DNA of 64,000 bases from an uncultured Mucilaginibacter sp. (GCF_913773635.1 NZ_CAJYGQ010000008.1:279086-343085); one strand, 5' to 3'; positions 47,240-57,229 are shown, numbered from the stretch's first letter. Numbers and translations: made by a program. Notes: generated by a model from the sequence alone, not told the origin.

Positions 47240-49048
47240 TTAATTAAGGTTTAACCATTTTTTTCTTACAACCTGTTGTTGAGGTGTAAGGTCTGTGCGG
47301 CTTTGTATACTGTATTTCTTCTGCGTGGTTTGCTTTAAGGTAACCGGAATAGTAAGCTCACGACCATCGCGTATAACAACAATATCAAGCTTATCGCCTA
47401 CATTTTTGTCTTTCATTAACGTTTTAGGGTCGGTTGCTGCAACGCCGTTTATGCTCACCAGTTCATCGTTTACGTTTATGCCATCAACCCAGGCGGCTGT
47501 ACCGCGCAGTACACCTGCTACCTTAATACGACCTGCCGGGTTTGCCGGTGGAAGCATACGTATACCTAAATCGGCAATGCTATGGCCTTCATACTCGTTA
47601 AACGCACGGTATCCTGCATAAGCTAAGTATTTATTATAGTCCATATCGTCGGTACCGTTAATGTACTTGGCGTAAAAATCATCAAGCTTTTTACCGGCAA
47701 ATTTTTCAAATGCAGCTTTGAACTCGGCATCGGTATAACCACGTTTTTTTACCTTGTAGTACTCATTGTACATGTAACGCATAACATCATCTAACGACTG
47801 CTTGCCTTGCGTAGCATTAATAATTTCCAAATCAAGCATCATACCTACAACAGCACCTTTGTTATAATAAGAAATGCCGGTGTTAATGGTGTTTTCATCA
47901 GGGCGGTAGCTTTTAATCCAGGCATCAAAGCTTGACTGAGATACCGGCTGGACTTTAGTTCCGGGTGTGTTATCAATAGTATTAAAATCTGCCGCAAGCG
48001 CAGTTAAGTAATGCTCAACAGGAAACAGATTAGTACGACGCACGGTTAAGTTATCGTAATAAGCCGTAAAGCCTTCTGCTATCCACAAATTGGTAGTATA
48101 GTTTTCATTATCGTAATCAAACGGACCTAAAGCAATAGGGCGTAAACGCTTTACATTCCACAAGTGAAAATGCTCATGCGCTACCAGGCTTAAAAATCCT
48201 TCGTAGGTCGACTCCTTGGTATAACCATCGCGGGCTGCACCCAAAACGGTAGAACTCAGGTGCTCAAGGCCACCGCCACCTTTTACGTAGTTATGCACAA
48301 TAAATACATAACGCTTGTTCGGGTTTTCGCCAAAAATTTTCACTTCTTCCTCAATCACCTTGGCCATATCCTTTTTAAGGCGTTCTTTATCGTAATTACC
48401 TCCGCCGTACATACATACTTCGTAGTTGGTGTTTCCAACTTTGAAATCAAAAATATCCTGTGTGCCTACTTCAATAGGCGAATCATAAAGAATATCATAG
48501 TTTGGTGATTTTACAGTAAACGGATCATTGCCAACCATTTCTAAACTGGTTGAAACCTTAGTCCAATTTTTGTAAGGTATAATTTTTATAGTTGATGGCA
48601 GGTTAAGGCCTCCTTCAGGGTAAAAGAACATACCCGAAGTTGATAAAAATGCGTGAGTAACATCAATAAACGCGGTACGCACCGAAATTTCAAAAGCGTA
48701 AAATCGGTACTTAACTTTTACAGAGCTTACCCCCTGCGTATTTAACTGCCATACGTTTTTACGAACTTTAGTTACGCTAACGGCTTTACCGCTGCTTTGC
48801 GCCGAAAATGACTCCACATTCTTGGCAAACTCACGCACCAGGTACGAACCTGGGGTCCATACCGGCATCTTTAAATTAAGTTTGCTTTGGGCAATGCCTT
48901 TAATGTCCATTTCAATATCGGCGTAGTGGGCCTGTGCCTCAGGAAAACTAACAGTATAAGATATTTGCAGCGCACCCGCTGCTTCACTGGTAAAACTCAT
49001 CAGTAAAAAATAAGATAAAACAAGAATATTTAAGTGCCACTTTTTCAT
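47240..49048 (-). CDS. M61 family metallopeptidase with C-terminal PDZ
   Basis: M61 (glycyl aminopeptidase-like) enzymes are zinc peptidases. The ATG at 49048 gives a 602-residue protein with a signal peptide (ending SEAAG); the longer frame starts with TTG and is not preferred. Order: N-terminal beta domain (about 25-190), gluzincin catalytic domain with HEHFHLWNVKRL (HExxH) and the third ligand Glu in LWIAEGFTAYY, and a PDZ domain (about 500-580, VAGVLRGTAAWVDGINVNDELVSING). Export suggests periplasmic peptide turnover. It is monocistronic. Confidence 0.94.
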   Translation of the reverse strand: MKKWHLNILVLSYFLLMSFTSEAAGALQISYTVSFPEAQAHYADIEMDIKGIAQSKLNLKMPVWTPGSYLVREFAKNVESFSAQSSGKAVSVTKVRKNVWQLNTQGVSSVKVKYRFYAFEISVRTAFIDVTHAFLSTSGMFFYPEGGLNLPSTIKIIPYKNWTKVSTSLEMVGNDPFTVKSPNYDILYDSPIEVGTQDIFDFKVGNTNYEVCMYGGGNYDKERLKKDMAKVIEEEVKIFGENPNKRYVFIVHNYVKGGGGLEHLSSTVLGAARDGYTKESTYEGFLSLVAHEHFHLWNVKRLRPIALGPFDYDNENYTTNLWIAEGFTAYYDNLTVRRTNLFPVEHYLTALAADFNTIDNTPGTKVQPVSQSSFDAWIKSYRPDENTINTGISYYNKGAVVGMMLDLEIINATQGKQSLDDVMRYMYNEYYKVKKRGYTDAEFKAAFEKFAGKKLDDFYAKYINGTDDMDYNKYLAYAGYRAFNEYEGHSIADLGIRMLPPANPAGRIKVAGVLRGTAAWVDGINVNDELVSINGVAATDPKTLMKDKNVGDKLDIVVIRDGRELTIPVTLKQTTQKKYSIQSRTDLTPQQQVVRKKWLNLN

Positions 49049-49279
49049 CCGGCTAAAATAAAATTTTTTACCGGGCAACCCGTCTGCTAATTAGCCATGT
49101 ATAGTTGTAAAATGGTTGATACATAGATTTGACATGAATAATTAGCCCTTATTTTGCTTGTTAGTTTAACAGTGTAACAACGTTGCTTTATTTTAACATC
49201 ATACGTGTTAATTTTATAGCTGCCCCTACGCTGCCAATCTACATACAAACCACTTTAACAAACGCACTTTTTAAATTCC

Positions 49280-50377
49280 ATGAAGATAAGATACATTGTT
49301 TTTATAGCGATAGCATTGATTATCGGCTACCTTATATTTAACAAACTTCGTGGCGATGGAAACAAGGAGGGCGGCCCTGCCGCCGGAGCACAGGCCGGAG
49401 GAAAAGGTGGTAAAGACGGTAAAAGAAAAGGCGGGCCCATACCGGTTACTGTGCAGATTATAAAAGACACTGTATTTAACAACACCATAAATATTACCGG
49501 AACAATTGACCCTAATGAAAGGGTAAATCTTACCAGCCAAACCGCTGGCAACATAACCGGAATTTATTTTACCGAAGGCAGCCGCGTTAAAAAGGGCCAG
49601 GTGCTGGTACGCGTTTACGATCAGGATTTGCAGGCAACGCTCAAGCAAACCGACTATCAAATTCAACTTGCTAAAGAGAACGAATACCGCAACCGCGTTT
49701 TACTACAAAAGGAAGCAGTAAGCAAGCAGGAGTATGACACCTCATTATCATCATACAACACGCTTAAAGCTCAGGCCGATGGTATAAGAGCCCAAATTGC
49801 ACGTACGGTAGTGCGCGCTCCGTTTAGCGGTACAATTGGCTTGCGCAATATAAGCCCGGGTGGATACCTTACACCGCAAACCAATATTGCTACCTTGGTA
49901 AACACCGACCCTATGAAAGTTACCTTTTCTGTTCCGGAACGGTACCGTTCATTGGTTAAGCAAGGCACTAAAATATCTTTCAATATTGCCAGTTCGCGCA
50001 AAAACTTTAGTGCTACCGTGTATGCTATTGATCCGGAAGTTGATGCCTTATCACGTACAGTAACGGTACGCGCCCGAGCTGCAAACCCAAGTAATGAAAT
50101 TACAGCAGGCGGCTTTGCAAAAATAAGCTTGGTGCTTGAGCAAAACCCGCGTACTATTATGGTTCCTACGCAGTGCGTGGTGCCTGATTTAAAATCGAGC
50201 AAGGTATTTATTGCCCGTAATGATACCGCCTACGCACAACCTGTAAAAACCGACGTACGTACCGATACCCAGATTGAAATTATTGAAGGCCTTAAACCGG
50301 GCGACAGTGTAATTGTATCGGGCATTATACAAATGCGGCCAAAGGTTCCTTTAAAAATTGTGAAAGTTATTAAGTAA
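49280..50377 (+). CDS. RND efflux periplasmic adaptor (membrane fusion protein)
   Basis: The adaptor links the RND pump to the outer-membrane channel. The 365-residue protein has an N-terminal membrane helix (about 4-21) and no lipobox, then an unusual Gly/Lys-rich linker (about 29-50). Lipoyl halves, an alpha-hairpin (about 105-170), a beta-barrel (VTFSVPERYRSLVKQGTKISF) and a membrane-proximal domain follow. It is the first gene of an operon with the RND pump (28 bp gap) and TolC (8 bp gap). Substrates are unknown. Confidence 0.94.
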   Translation: MKIRYIVFIAIALIIGYLIFNKLRGDGNKEGGPAAGAQAGGKGGKDGKRKGGPIPVTVQIIKDTVFNNTINITGTIDPNERVNLTSQTAGNITGIYFTEGSRVKKGQVLVRVYDQDLQATLKQTDYQIQLAKENEYRNRVLLQKEAVSKQEYDTSLSSYNTLKAQADGIRAQIARTVVRAPFSGTIGLRNISPGGYLTPQTNIATLVNTDPMKVTFSVPERYRSLVKQGTKISFNIASSRKNFSATVYAIDPEVDALSRTVTVRARAANPSNEITAGGFAKISLVLEQNPRTIMVPTQCVVPDLKSSKVFIARNDTAYAQPVKTDVRTDTQIEIIEGLKPGDSVIVSGIIQMRPKVPLKIVKVIK

Positions 50378-50405
50378 TAAACAGGCACTTACAAATAAAG
50401 CATAA

Positions 50406-53400
50406 ATGAGTTTATCCTCAGTTAGTATAAAGCGGCCTGTTTTGGCCACGGTAATGTCGGTTATTATTGTAGTTTTCGGCGTTATTGGTTACAAATTTTT
50501 AGGCATTCGCGATTTTCCCTCGGTAGATCCGCCCATTATCAGTGTAAGCACCAGTTACTCGGGCGCTAACGCCGATGTAATTGAATCACAAATAACCGAA
50601 CCGTTAGAGAAAGCAATAAACGGCGTACAGGGCATTCGAAATATTTCGTCAACAAGTTCGGTTGGTTCAAGCAATATTACGGTTGAATTTAACCTCGATG
50701 CTGATTTGGAAACGGCAGCTAACGATGTTCGCGACAAGGTATCGCAAGCACAACGACAGTTACCGCAAGATATAAACGCACCGCCGGTAGTGAGCAAGGC
50801 CGATGCCAACGCCGATAATATTATAACCCTTACTGTAAGCAGCAATACCCGCAACATTACCCAGGTAAATGATTACGCCGAAAACGTTTTGCAGGAGGCT
50901 TTGCAAACTATTCCGGGTGTAAGCCAGATAAACCTGCAGGGCCAGCGCCAGTATGCAATGCGCCTATGGATAGACCCTAATAAGCTTTCGGCATTAAACC
51001 TCGCAGCAACAGATATTAGCGCTGCCCTTGCGCGTGAAAACGTGGAACTGCCCGCCGGTAAAATATCTGGTAACAGTACCGAAGTTACCGTAAGGGCACT
51101 GGGCAAACTGGTTACCGAAAAAGACTTTAACAACCTTATTATCCGAGCAGATAGCAACCGCGTTATACGCCTTAGCGATATTGGTTATGCAGTTTTAGGA
51201 TCGGCCAATGAAGAGACCGCCTTTAAAGAATCGCTGGTGCCACAGGTGGGTTTGGCTGTTGTGCCACAGCCCGGTGCCAATTATGTTCAAATTGCTAAAG
51301 ACTTTTACGTTCGTTTAGCTCAGGTACAAAAAGATTTACCCCCCGATATACAACTCCAGGTAGCGCTTGATAATACACGCTTCATCAATCAATCTATTGA
51401 AGAAGTGGAAGAAACGCTTATTATCTCCTTCATCCTGGTTGTAATTATTATCTACCTTTTTTTCCGCGATTGGCTTATAGCTTTCCGCCCGCTAATTGAT
51501 ATTCCGGTGTCGCTTATTGGTGCATTTTTTATTATGTACATATGCGGCTTCTCTATTAATATTTTAACCCTGCTTGGAATAGTTTTAGCAACCGGCCTTG
51601 TGGTTGATGATGGTATTGTAGTAACTGAAAATATATATAAAAAGGTTGAAGAAGGCATGCCTATCCGCAAGGCCGCGTTTGAGGGCTCGGCCGAAATTTT
51701 CTTTGCCGTAATATCTACATCGGTAACGCTGGCAGCCGTGTTCTTACCCATTGTTTTCTTACAGGGCTTTACCGGCCGGCTTTTTCGTGAATTTGCCGTG
51801 GTTGTAGCCGGGGCGGTGTTAATATCAGCATTCGTATCACTATCGTTAACGCCTATGCTTAACGTGGTTTTAGTGCGTAAAAACCATAAAAAATCGGCTT
51901 TTTATGAAAAAACCGAACCGTTCTTCGTACGCATGAACAAGGCATATACCGATACCCTTGTGTCATTTATGAAATTGAAATGGGTATCGGTTGTCATACT
52001 GGCTGTCTCGGTTTTGCTGATAGGCATTTTAATTAAAGTCATACCATCAGAGCTTGCTCCGTTAGATGACCGTAGCTTACTGCGTTACACCGTAACCGGT
52101 TCGGAGGGTGCCAATTATGAGTTCATGACCAAATACATGGACCGTGTTGCGCAACTTGTTGAAGACTCCATCCCCGAAGCAAAGGTTAATATTGAAATTG
52201 TTTCTCCGGGTTTTGGTAGTGCATCAACCAACTCGGGCTTTGGCAGGCTGGGGCTTGTACCGCCGAATGAACGTACCCGCACGCAAGCGCAAATTGCCGA
52301 CTGGCTTAACGGAAAACTTAAACGCTTCCCTGATGCGCGGGCGCTGGTTGTGCAGGAGCAAACCATAAGCGGCGGCGGTAGCGGTGCACGTACCTCTTTG
52401 CCGGTACAGTTTGTTATTCAAAACCAGGATTTTGAAAAAATTCGCAAGGTATTGCCTGACTTTTTTAGCGAGGTAAGCAAAAGTCCTATTTTCTCAAGTT
52501 CTGACGTTAACCTTAAATTTACCAAGCCCGAGCTACGCATAACAACCGACCGTGACCGCGCACGCGACTTAGGAGTTTCTGTTGCCGATATTTCGCAAAC
52601 ACTTCAGCTGTATTATAGTGCCGGCCGTTTAGATTACTTTTTAATGAGCGGCAAGCAGTACCAGGTAATAGCCCAGGTAGACCGCGCCAACCGCGATCAG
52701 CCGCTAGACCTTAAATCTGTTTATGTACGCAGCAGTAAAGGCACCCTAGTGCAGTTAGACAACGTAGTTAAGGTTGAAGAAAGCTCTGCACCGCCCTCTA
52801 TTTACCACTTTAACCGATACAAATCAGCCACGGTGCAGGCGGGCTTAGCCGAGGGTTACACCATTGGCGATGGTATTAATGAAATGCAGCGCATCTCTAA
52901 TAAGATGCTCGACCCAAGTTTCAGTACTGCGCTTAGCGGCCCCTCACGAGATTATGCCGAAAGCTCATCTAACATATTGTTTGCGTTTGGTTTTGCCCTT
53001 TTATTAATTTACCTGGTACTGGCAGCACAGTTTGAAAGCTTTATGGATCCGGTAATTGTAATGCTTACCGTTCCGCTGGCAATTGCAGGTGCTTTTGTAT
53101 CATTATGGTTCTTTAACCAAACACTAAACATTTTCAGCCAGATTGGTATGATTACCCTTGTAGGTTTGGTAACCAAAAACGGCATTTTGATTGTTGAGTT
53201 TGCTAACCAGCGCATGGAACACGGCCTGCCCAAGTATGAAGCTGTTGTTGAGGCTGCCACTGCGCGCTTACGCCCTATATTAATGACAAGTTTAGCTGTA
53301 GTGTTAGGTGCCGTGCCTATTGCGTTGGCCTTGGGTGCGGGTGCTAAAAGCCGGGTATCATTAGGTATTGTAATTATGGGTGGAATGATGTTTTCACTGG

Positions 53401-53525
53401 TTCTTACGCTGTATGTAATTCCAATGATGTATGTATTGCTGGCATCTAAAACCCGCCGCAACCCGGATGAAGAACCTGAGGACGAAGGAACCAGGAAAGA
53501 ACCCTTATTAATTGAAAACCTGTAA
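50406..53525 (+). CDS. RND efflux transporter, HAE1 (AcrB-like) family
   Basis: This proton-driven inner-membrane pump of 1039 residues has the 12-helix, two-loop RND layout. Proton-relay residues are present: Asp-Asp in LATGLVVDDGIVVTEN (TM4) and Lys in LVTKNGILIVEFANQ (TM10). The N-terminus SIKRPVLATVMSVIIVVFG and porter domain YSGANADVIESQITEPLE are typical of HAE1 pumps and argue against the heavy-metal (CusA) type. The C-terminus is acidic. It is the central gene of the MFP-RND-TolC operon. Confidence 0.97.
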   Translation: MSLSSVSIKRPVLATVMSVIIVVFGVIGYKFLGIRDFPSVDPPIISVSTSYSGANADVIESQITEPLEKAINGVQGIRNISSTSSVGSSNITVEFNLDADLETAANDVRDKVSQAQRQLPQDINAPPVVSKADANADNIITLTVSSNTRNITQVNDYAENVLQEALQTIPGVSQINLQGQRQYAMRLWIDPNKLSALNLAATDISAALARENVELPAGKISGNSTEVTVRALGKLVTEKDFNNLIIRADSNRVIRLSDIGYAVLGSANEETAFKESLVPQVGLAVVPQPGANYVQIAKDFYVRLAQVQKDLPPDIQLQVALDNTRFINQSIEEVEETLIISFILVVIIIYLFFRDWLIAFRPLIDIPVSLIGAFFIMYICGFSINILTLLGIVLATGLVVDDGIVVTENIYKKVEEGMPIRKAAFEGSAEIFFAVISTSVTLAAVFLPIVFLQGFTGRLFREFAVVVAGAVLISAFVSLSLTPMLNVVLVRKNHKKSAFYEKTEPFFVRMNKAYTDTLVSFMKLKWVSVVILAVSVLLIGILIKVIPSELAPLDDRSLLRYTVTGSEGANYEFMTKYMDRVAQLVEDSIPEAKVNIEIVSPGFGSASTNSGFGRLGLVPPNERTRTQAQIADWLNGKLKRFPDARALVVQEQTISGGGSGARTSLPVQFVIQNQDFEKIRKVLPDFFSEVSKSPIFSSSDVNLKFTKPELRITTDRDRARDLGVSVADISQTLQLYYSAGRLDYFLMSGKQYQVIAQVDRANRDQPLDLKSVYVRSSKGTLVQLDNVVKVEESSAPPSIYHFNRYKSATVQAGLAEGYTIGDGINEMQRISNKMLDPSFSTALSGPSRDYAESSSNILFAFGFALLLIYLVLAAQFESFMDPVIVMLTVPLAIAGAFVSLWFFNQTLNIFSQIGMITLVGLVTKNGILIVEFANQRMEHGLPKYEAVVEAATARLRPILMTSLAVVLGAVPIALALGAGAKSRVSLGIVIMGGMMFSLVLTLYVIPMMYVLLASKTRRNPDEEPEDEGTRKEPLLIENL

Positions 53526-53533
53526 GCTAAGCA

Positions 53534-54868
53534 ATGAAGATAATTAAATTCAACTGTATTGTATTTGGGTTGCTTGCACTGGCTAATGCTTTACATGCGC
53601 AGGATACAAAGGTTCCAAATGTTCCGCAACTTACCCTAAAAGAAGCGCTGGAAATAGCTTTGCAGAACAACTACGACATCAAGCTATCAAAAAACTCATC
53701 GGCCATTGCTAAAAATAATGTAACCATTGGCAATGCAGGTATACTGCCCAATGTTGCCGGCACTTTTACGCAAAGTAACAGTATTCAAACCACCACTCAA
53801 ACACGTAGCGATAACACCGTTAACCGTATAAATAACGCCAACAATACTGGTACCAACTACGGCGTAAACCTCAACTGGACCATTTTTGACGGCTTTAACA
53901 TGTTTGCCAATTACGATCAGTTTAAACAGCAAGATAAACTGGCGCAAATGCGTCTTCGCGATACCATACAGCGTACTACTGCCAACGTAATTATAAGCTA
54001 CTTTGATTTGGTTAACCAGCAAAAGCAAATTAAGGCATTGCAGGGGGTAATAGAGGTATCGCGTAAACAGATACGCTTTGCAACCGACCGCTTTGAGGCG
54101 GGCCGGGTAGCACGCCTTGATGTTTATAATGCACAGGTAGCACTCAATACCGATACTGCAACCCTGTTAACACAACAACAGCTTTTTAAAGCCAGCAAGG
54201 TTGATTTAAACCGCATTTTGGCACGTAACCCTCAAACTGAATTTAACGTTGCCGATACTATTATAGTTGATGAGAAGCTATTGCTTGGCAATATTATAAA
54301 CGAGGCACAGGCGCAAAACCCTACCCTCCTTTCGGCATCTATTGAGCAACGTTTATCTGAAATTAATTTAAGGCAGGTGAAATCAACGCGGTACCCGCAG
54401 GTAGCTATTAGCAGTGGCTATATTTGGAATAACAGCCGTAACCCGGCAGGCTTTGCTCGCGTGCAAAACTCACGTGGTTTCAACTATGGTCTTTCGGCCA
54501 GCATCAACATATTTGATGGCTTTAACCAATGGAGACGTGAACGCAACGCCAAGCTGCAAATTGAAAATTCACAAATTAATATTGACCGTGCCCGTACAAA
54601 CCTCGAGGCACAGATTGGGCAATTATACAGCTCATACCTTTCGGGATTGCAACTTATAAAGGTTGGGCAGGCCAACGTTGAACTTGCCCGCAAGAGTTTG
54701 GAAATATCTCTTGAAAAATACAGGCTGGGTTCAATTTCACCTTTAGAAATACGGGAAGCGCAACGTAACTACCTCAATGCCACTGCTGTTTTTTACGATG
54801 CCGAATATCAAACCAAAGCTGCAGAAACCACACTAAAACAAATTACAGGCAACATAAGCATACAGTAA
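53534..54868 (+). CDS. TolC-family outer-membrane channel
   Basis: The 444-residue protein has a signal peptide (ending ALHAQ) and two OEP repeats of long helices. Repeat 1 has LTLKEALEIALQNNYDIKLSKNS and repeat 2 has VDEKLLLGNIINEAQAQNPTLLSASIEQRLS. The barrel strands include NYGVNLNWTIFDGFN and FNYGLSASINIFDGFNQW. It completes the tripartite efflux operon, starting 8 bp after the RND gene. There is no lipobox, so it is not lipid-anchored. Confidence 0.95.
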   Translation: MKIIKFNCIVFGLLALANALHAQDTKVPNVPQLTLKEALEIALQNNYDIKLSKNSSAIAKNNVTIGNAGILPNVAGTFTQSNSIQTTTQTRSDNTVNRINNANNTGTNYGVNLNWTIFDGFNMFANYDQFKQQDKLAQMRLRDTIQRTTANVIISYFDLVNQQKQIKALQGVIEVSRKQIRFATDRFEAGRVARLDVYNAQVALNTDTATLLTQQQLFKASKVDLNRILARNPQTEFNVADTIIVDEKLLLGNIINEAQAQNPTLLSASIEQRLSEINLRQVKSTRYPQVAISSGYIWNNSRNPAGFARVQNSRGFNYGLSASINIFDGFNQWRRERNAKLQIENSQINIDRARTNLEAQIGQLYSSYLSGLQLIKVGQANVELARKSLEISLEKYRLGSISPLEIREAQRNYLNATAVFYDAEYQTKAAETTLKQITGNISIQ

Positions 54869-54904
54869 ATGCTTACTTCTATTTTTTTTATGAAGTTAAA
54901 AGCC

Positions 54905-54912
54905 TAAATTTG
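54905..54912 (+). promoter_or_regulatory. Candidate -7 element of the response regulator gene
   Basis: TAAATTTG fits TAnnTTTG and ends 6 bases before the ATG at 54919, again predicting little or no leader. Upstream, poly-T replaces a clear TTG at -33. Confidence 0.45.
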
Positions 54913-54918
54913 AAAGTG

Positions 54919-55302
54919 ATGTATAGTGGCTATAAAACATGCTTGCTTATCGACGATAATTACATCGATAACTTTGTTACGCGCAGGATACTGGAAAGCA
55001 GTAACTTTGCACAAAATATTGTAGTTAAGCAATCGGCCACAGAAGCTATTGAAGAAATTCGTGATGGCAGCATCAAACCCGATGTGATTTTTTTGGACCT
55101 GCGAATGCCCCTGATGAATGGCTTTGAGTTTTTACAGGAGTACGAGAAACTTGACGGCCATGATAAAGACGGCACTAAAATTTTTATGCTGTCATCATCA
55201 CTTGACCCGGTTGATGTGAAGCGCTCAGGCCAGAATAAATACATCACGCAATTTATACATAAACCTCTTACCCAAAAAATTCTGGAAGAACTGAGTGCAT
55301 GA
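54919..55302 (+). CDS. Single-domain response regulator
   Basis: The 127-residue receiver domain has acidic residues in LLIDDNYID, phosphoacceptor Asp60 in VIFLDLRMPLMNGFEF, Ser in MLSSSLDP and Lys in FIHKPLT. No output domain follows, so it acts by protein contact. The ATG at 54919 is preferred over a TTG three codons earlier, which is part of the -7 element. Its stop overlaps the start of the sugar-kinase-like gene (ATGA), so the two proteins are made together. No histidine kinase is adjacent. Confidence 0.9.
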   Translation: MYSGYKTCLLIDDNYIDNFVTRRILESSNFAQNIVVKQSATEAIEEIRDGSIKPDVIFLDLRMPLMNGFEFLQEYEKLDGHDKDGTKIFMLSSSLDPVDVKRSGQNKYITQFIHKPLTQKILEELSA

Positions 55303-56159
55303 TTATTGTAGCCGATAGCGGATCTTCGAAAACCGACTGGGTGCTTACAGCAAACAAGCAGGCCCCGGTTAAATTTACCACCGGAGGACTAAACCCTTTT
55401 TTTCTGTCTGAAAAAGAAATGATCAAATTGATACAGGATCAGGCTCCTGTAATGGTTAACCATTTCCCCTTGGTTGAAGAAATATATTTTTTTGGAGCAG
55501 GCTGCTCAAGTCCTGATAAGCGCGAAATTGTATCTAATGCCTTAACCCACATTTTTCCACGAGCATTTGTTAGTGTAGATAGTGATTTGCTGGGTTCGGC
55601 CTATGCTACGTGCGGGGCCCGAAAAGGCCTGGTATGCGTTTTAGGTACGGGCTCAAACATTTCTTTTTTTGACGGGGAGGATGTGACCACCGGCAAGCAC
55701 GGCTTAGGATACGTTTTGGGCGATGAGGGCTCTGGTACATGGTTTGGAAAAGCACTGATCACTGATTTTATGTATGGCATTATGCCTGCTGAGATACATA
55801 AACAGTTTGAGGATGAGTTTCATGTTACCAAAGATGACATTATAAACAACGTTTACCTTAAGCGCGGTGCAAATTCTTATCTGGCTTCTTTCACTAAATT
55901 TCTGTCGGCCATTAAAGAAACCGTATACGGCAATGAACTCATTAAACGCGGATTACAGGAATTTATAAACACAAACGTAAAATCATATGCCGATTACCAG
56001 GAATATACCTGCCATTTTGTAGGTTCGATTGCCTGGTTTTTTTCGGATCAGTTAAAAGAGCTTTGCTCGCAAAACAACATATCGGCGGGTAAAATTATTC
56101 GTCATCCAATTGATGAACTGGTTGATTTTATTGTTAACCGTAACCAGGTACAGGCTTAG
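55299..56159 (+). CDS. BadF/BadG/BcrA/BcrD-type ATPase, N-acetylglucosamine-kinase-like
   Basis: The 286-residue ASKHA-fold protein has phosphate-1 (VADSGSSKTDWVL), phosphate-2 region (VCVLGTGSNISFFDG) and a GYVLGDEGSGTWFGK motif matching bacterial GlcNAc/glucosamine kinase-like members of the BadF family. It has no CoA-reductase Cys cluster, so a sugar-kinase role (cell-wall sugar salvage) is more likely than ATP-dependent dearomatisation, but the substrate is unproven. The 4-bp overlap with the response regulator is unusual for a kinase of this family. Confidence 0.86.
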   Translation: MIIVADSGSSKTDWVLTANKQAPVKFTTGGLNPFFLSEKEMIKLIQDQAPVMVNHFPLVEEIYFFGAGCSSPDKREIVSNALTHIFPRAFVSVDSDLLGSAYATCGARKGLVCVLGTGSNISFFDGEDVTTGKHGLGYVLGDEGSGTWFGKALITDFMYGIMPAEIHKQFEDEFHVTKDDIINNVYLKRGANSYLASFTKFLSAIKETVYGNELIKRGLQEFINTNVKSYADYQEYTCHFVGSIAWFFSDQLKELCSQNNISAGKIIRHPIDELVDFIVNRNQVQA

Positions 56160-56184
56160 TACCAGGGCATAATCAAAACTTTAA

Positions 56185-56216
56185 TTTGCTTTAAATTATA
56201 AAGCTCCTTACTTTTG
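56185..56216 (+). promoter_or_regulatory. HYC_CC_PP gene promoter abutting its ATG
   Basis: TTTG (56185-56188), 20 bases, TACTTTTG (56209-56216), 4 bases, then ATG at 56221. Both boxes and both spacings match the promoters of lptF and the AraC gene. Confidence 0.8.
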
Positions 56217-56220
56217 CCTT

Positions 56221-56628
56221 ATGTTTAAAAGAACAGGTGCATTTAGCTTAGCTATACTGTACACCATTACGGTGTTAGGCTTTGCCCTGAACTTACATTA
56301 CTGCGGCAACAAAGTAGCCAAGGTTAAATTATCAGCTGCTACGGCTCCCGTAACCGAGAAAAAAGCTGATATGAACTGCGGCATGAAAATGGATTGCTGC
56401 AAAAACCACAAAGTTGATGTTAAGGTTAAAGATACTCATCAACAAGCTGAGCAAACCTCTTTCTTAGCTAAAATCTTTGCCTTCGAAATGCCTAAACTGC
56501 CTTTCGAAGATTTTATTTTCTCGGCACAAAAAGCCTTGCTCGAAAAGTTTTATGACCGTGGCCCGCCCGAGGATGAACCCAAGAGCAAAGTTGCCACCTT
56601 TATTCAAAACTGCAATTTCCGTATTTGA
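56221..56628 (+). CDS. HYC_CC_PP family protein
   Basis: The 135-residue protein has an N-terminal membrane or signal segment (about 8-24). The motifs that name the family follow: His26-Tyr27-Cys28 (LHYCGN), Cys53 with Cys59-Cys60 (NCGMKMDCCKNHK) and Pro115-Pro116 (RGPPEDEP). The Cys/His/Met-rich stretch looks able to bind a soft metal such as copper, but the family is uncharacterised and this is inference. It is followed by an HMA-domain gene and an outer-membrane-type gene on the same strand. Confidence 0.85.
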   Translation: MFKRTGAFSLAILYTITVLGFALNLHYCGNKVAKVKLSAATAPVTEKKADMNCGMKMDCCKNHKVDVKVKDTHQQAEQTSFLAKIFAFEMPKLPFEDFIFSAQKALLEKFYDRGPPEDEPKSKVATFIQNCNFRI

Positions 56629-56718
56629 TTGGTAAATAATTGTACCCTGTTACAGTATGGCTGCATGCCCATGCTGTAAGCTCTATTATTCAATTATTTT
56701 ATTTCCAATTAATACATC

Positions 56719-57216
56719 ATGAAATCTATTAAAATTTTTGTAGCCCTGTTGGCTATCTCTATAAGCGTTGCTAAAGCTCAATTTGTTAAAGCTGAATTAC
56801 AGGTAAGCGGTCTTACCTGCTCTATGTGTTCAAAAGCAACAGAAAAATCATTACGTACCCTTCCTTTCATCGGCGACATTAAAACTGATTTGAACCGCAA
56901 CCTTTTTACGGTTACATTCAAAAACACATCACCTGTTGATTTTGAACAAATGAGCAAAAAAGTACAGGGAGCAGGTTTCTCTATAAACCAGTTGAAAGCT
57001 TTTGTTGACTTTGATAAGCTGAAAGTAACCAACAACAAATTCAACTATTCGGGCGATACTTTTCACATCCTTAATGCACCTGCAAAAAGCCTTGACGGCG
57101 AAGTAGCCATTACGGTGGTTAACAAGGGCTTTGCTCCGGCTGCTACCGTTAAAAAATACAGCCCGGCCATGGAGAGTAAATCAGGCAACGGCAAGTCATA
57201 TCACGTAGTAATATAA
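56719..57216 (+). CDS. Exported heavy-metal-associated (HMA) domain protein
   Basis: The 165-residue protein has a signal peptide (ending VAKAQ) and an HMA fold with the metal motif Cys34-x-x-Cys37 in SGLTCSMCSKATEKSL. Most HMA proteins have MxCxxC in the cytosol; here the domain is exported, suggesting periplasmic copper or other metal handling. The C-terminal half (about 95-165) is a beta-rich extension with no recognised domain. It is separated from the outer-membrane-type gene by 13 bp and probably co-transcribed. Confidence 0.87.
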   Translation: MKSIKIFVALLAISISVAKAQFVKAELQVSGLTCSMCSKATEKSLRTLPFIGDIKTDLNRNLFTVTFKNTSPVDFEQMSKKVQGAGFSINQLKAFVDFDKLKVTNNKFNYSGDTFHILNAPAKSLDGEVAITVVNKGFAPAATVKKYSPAMESKSGNGKSYHVVI

Positions 57217-57229
57217 GCTGCCAACAGAT

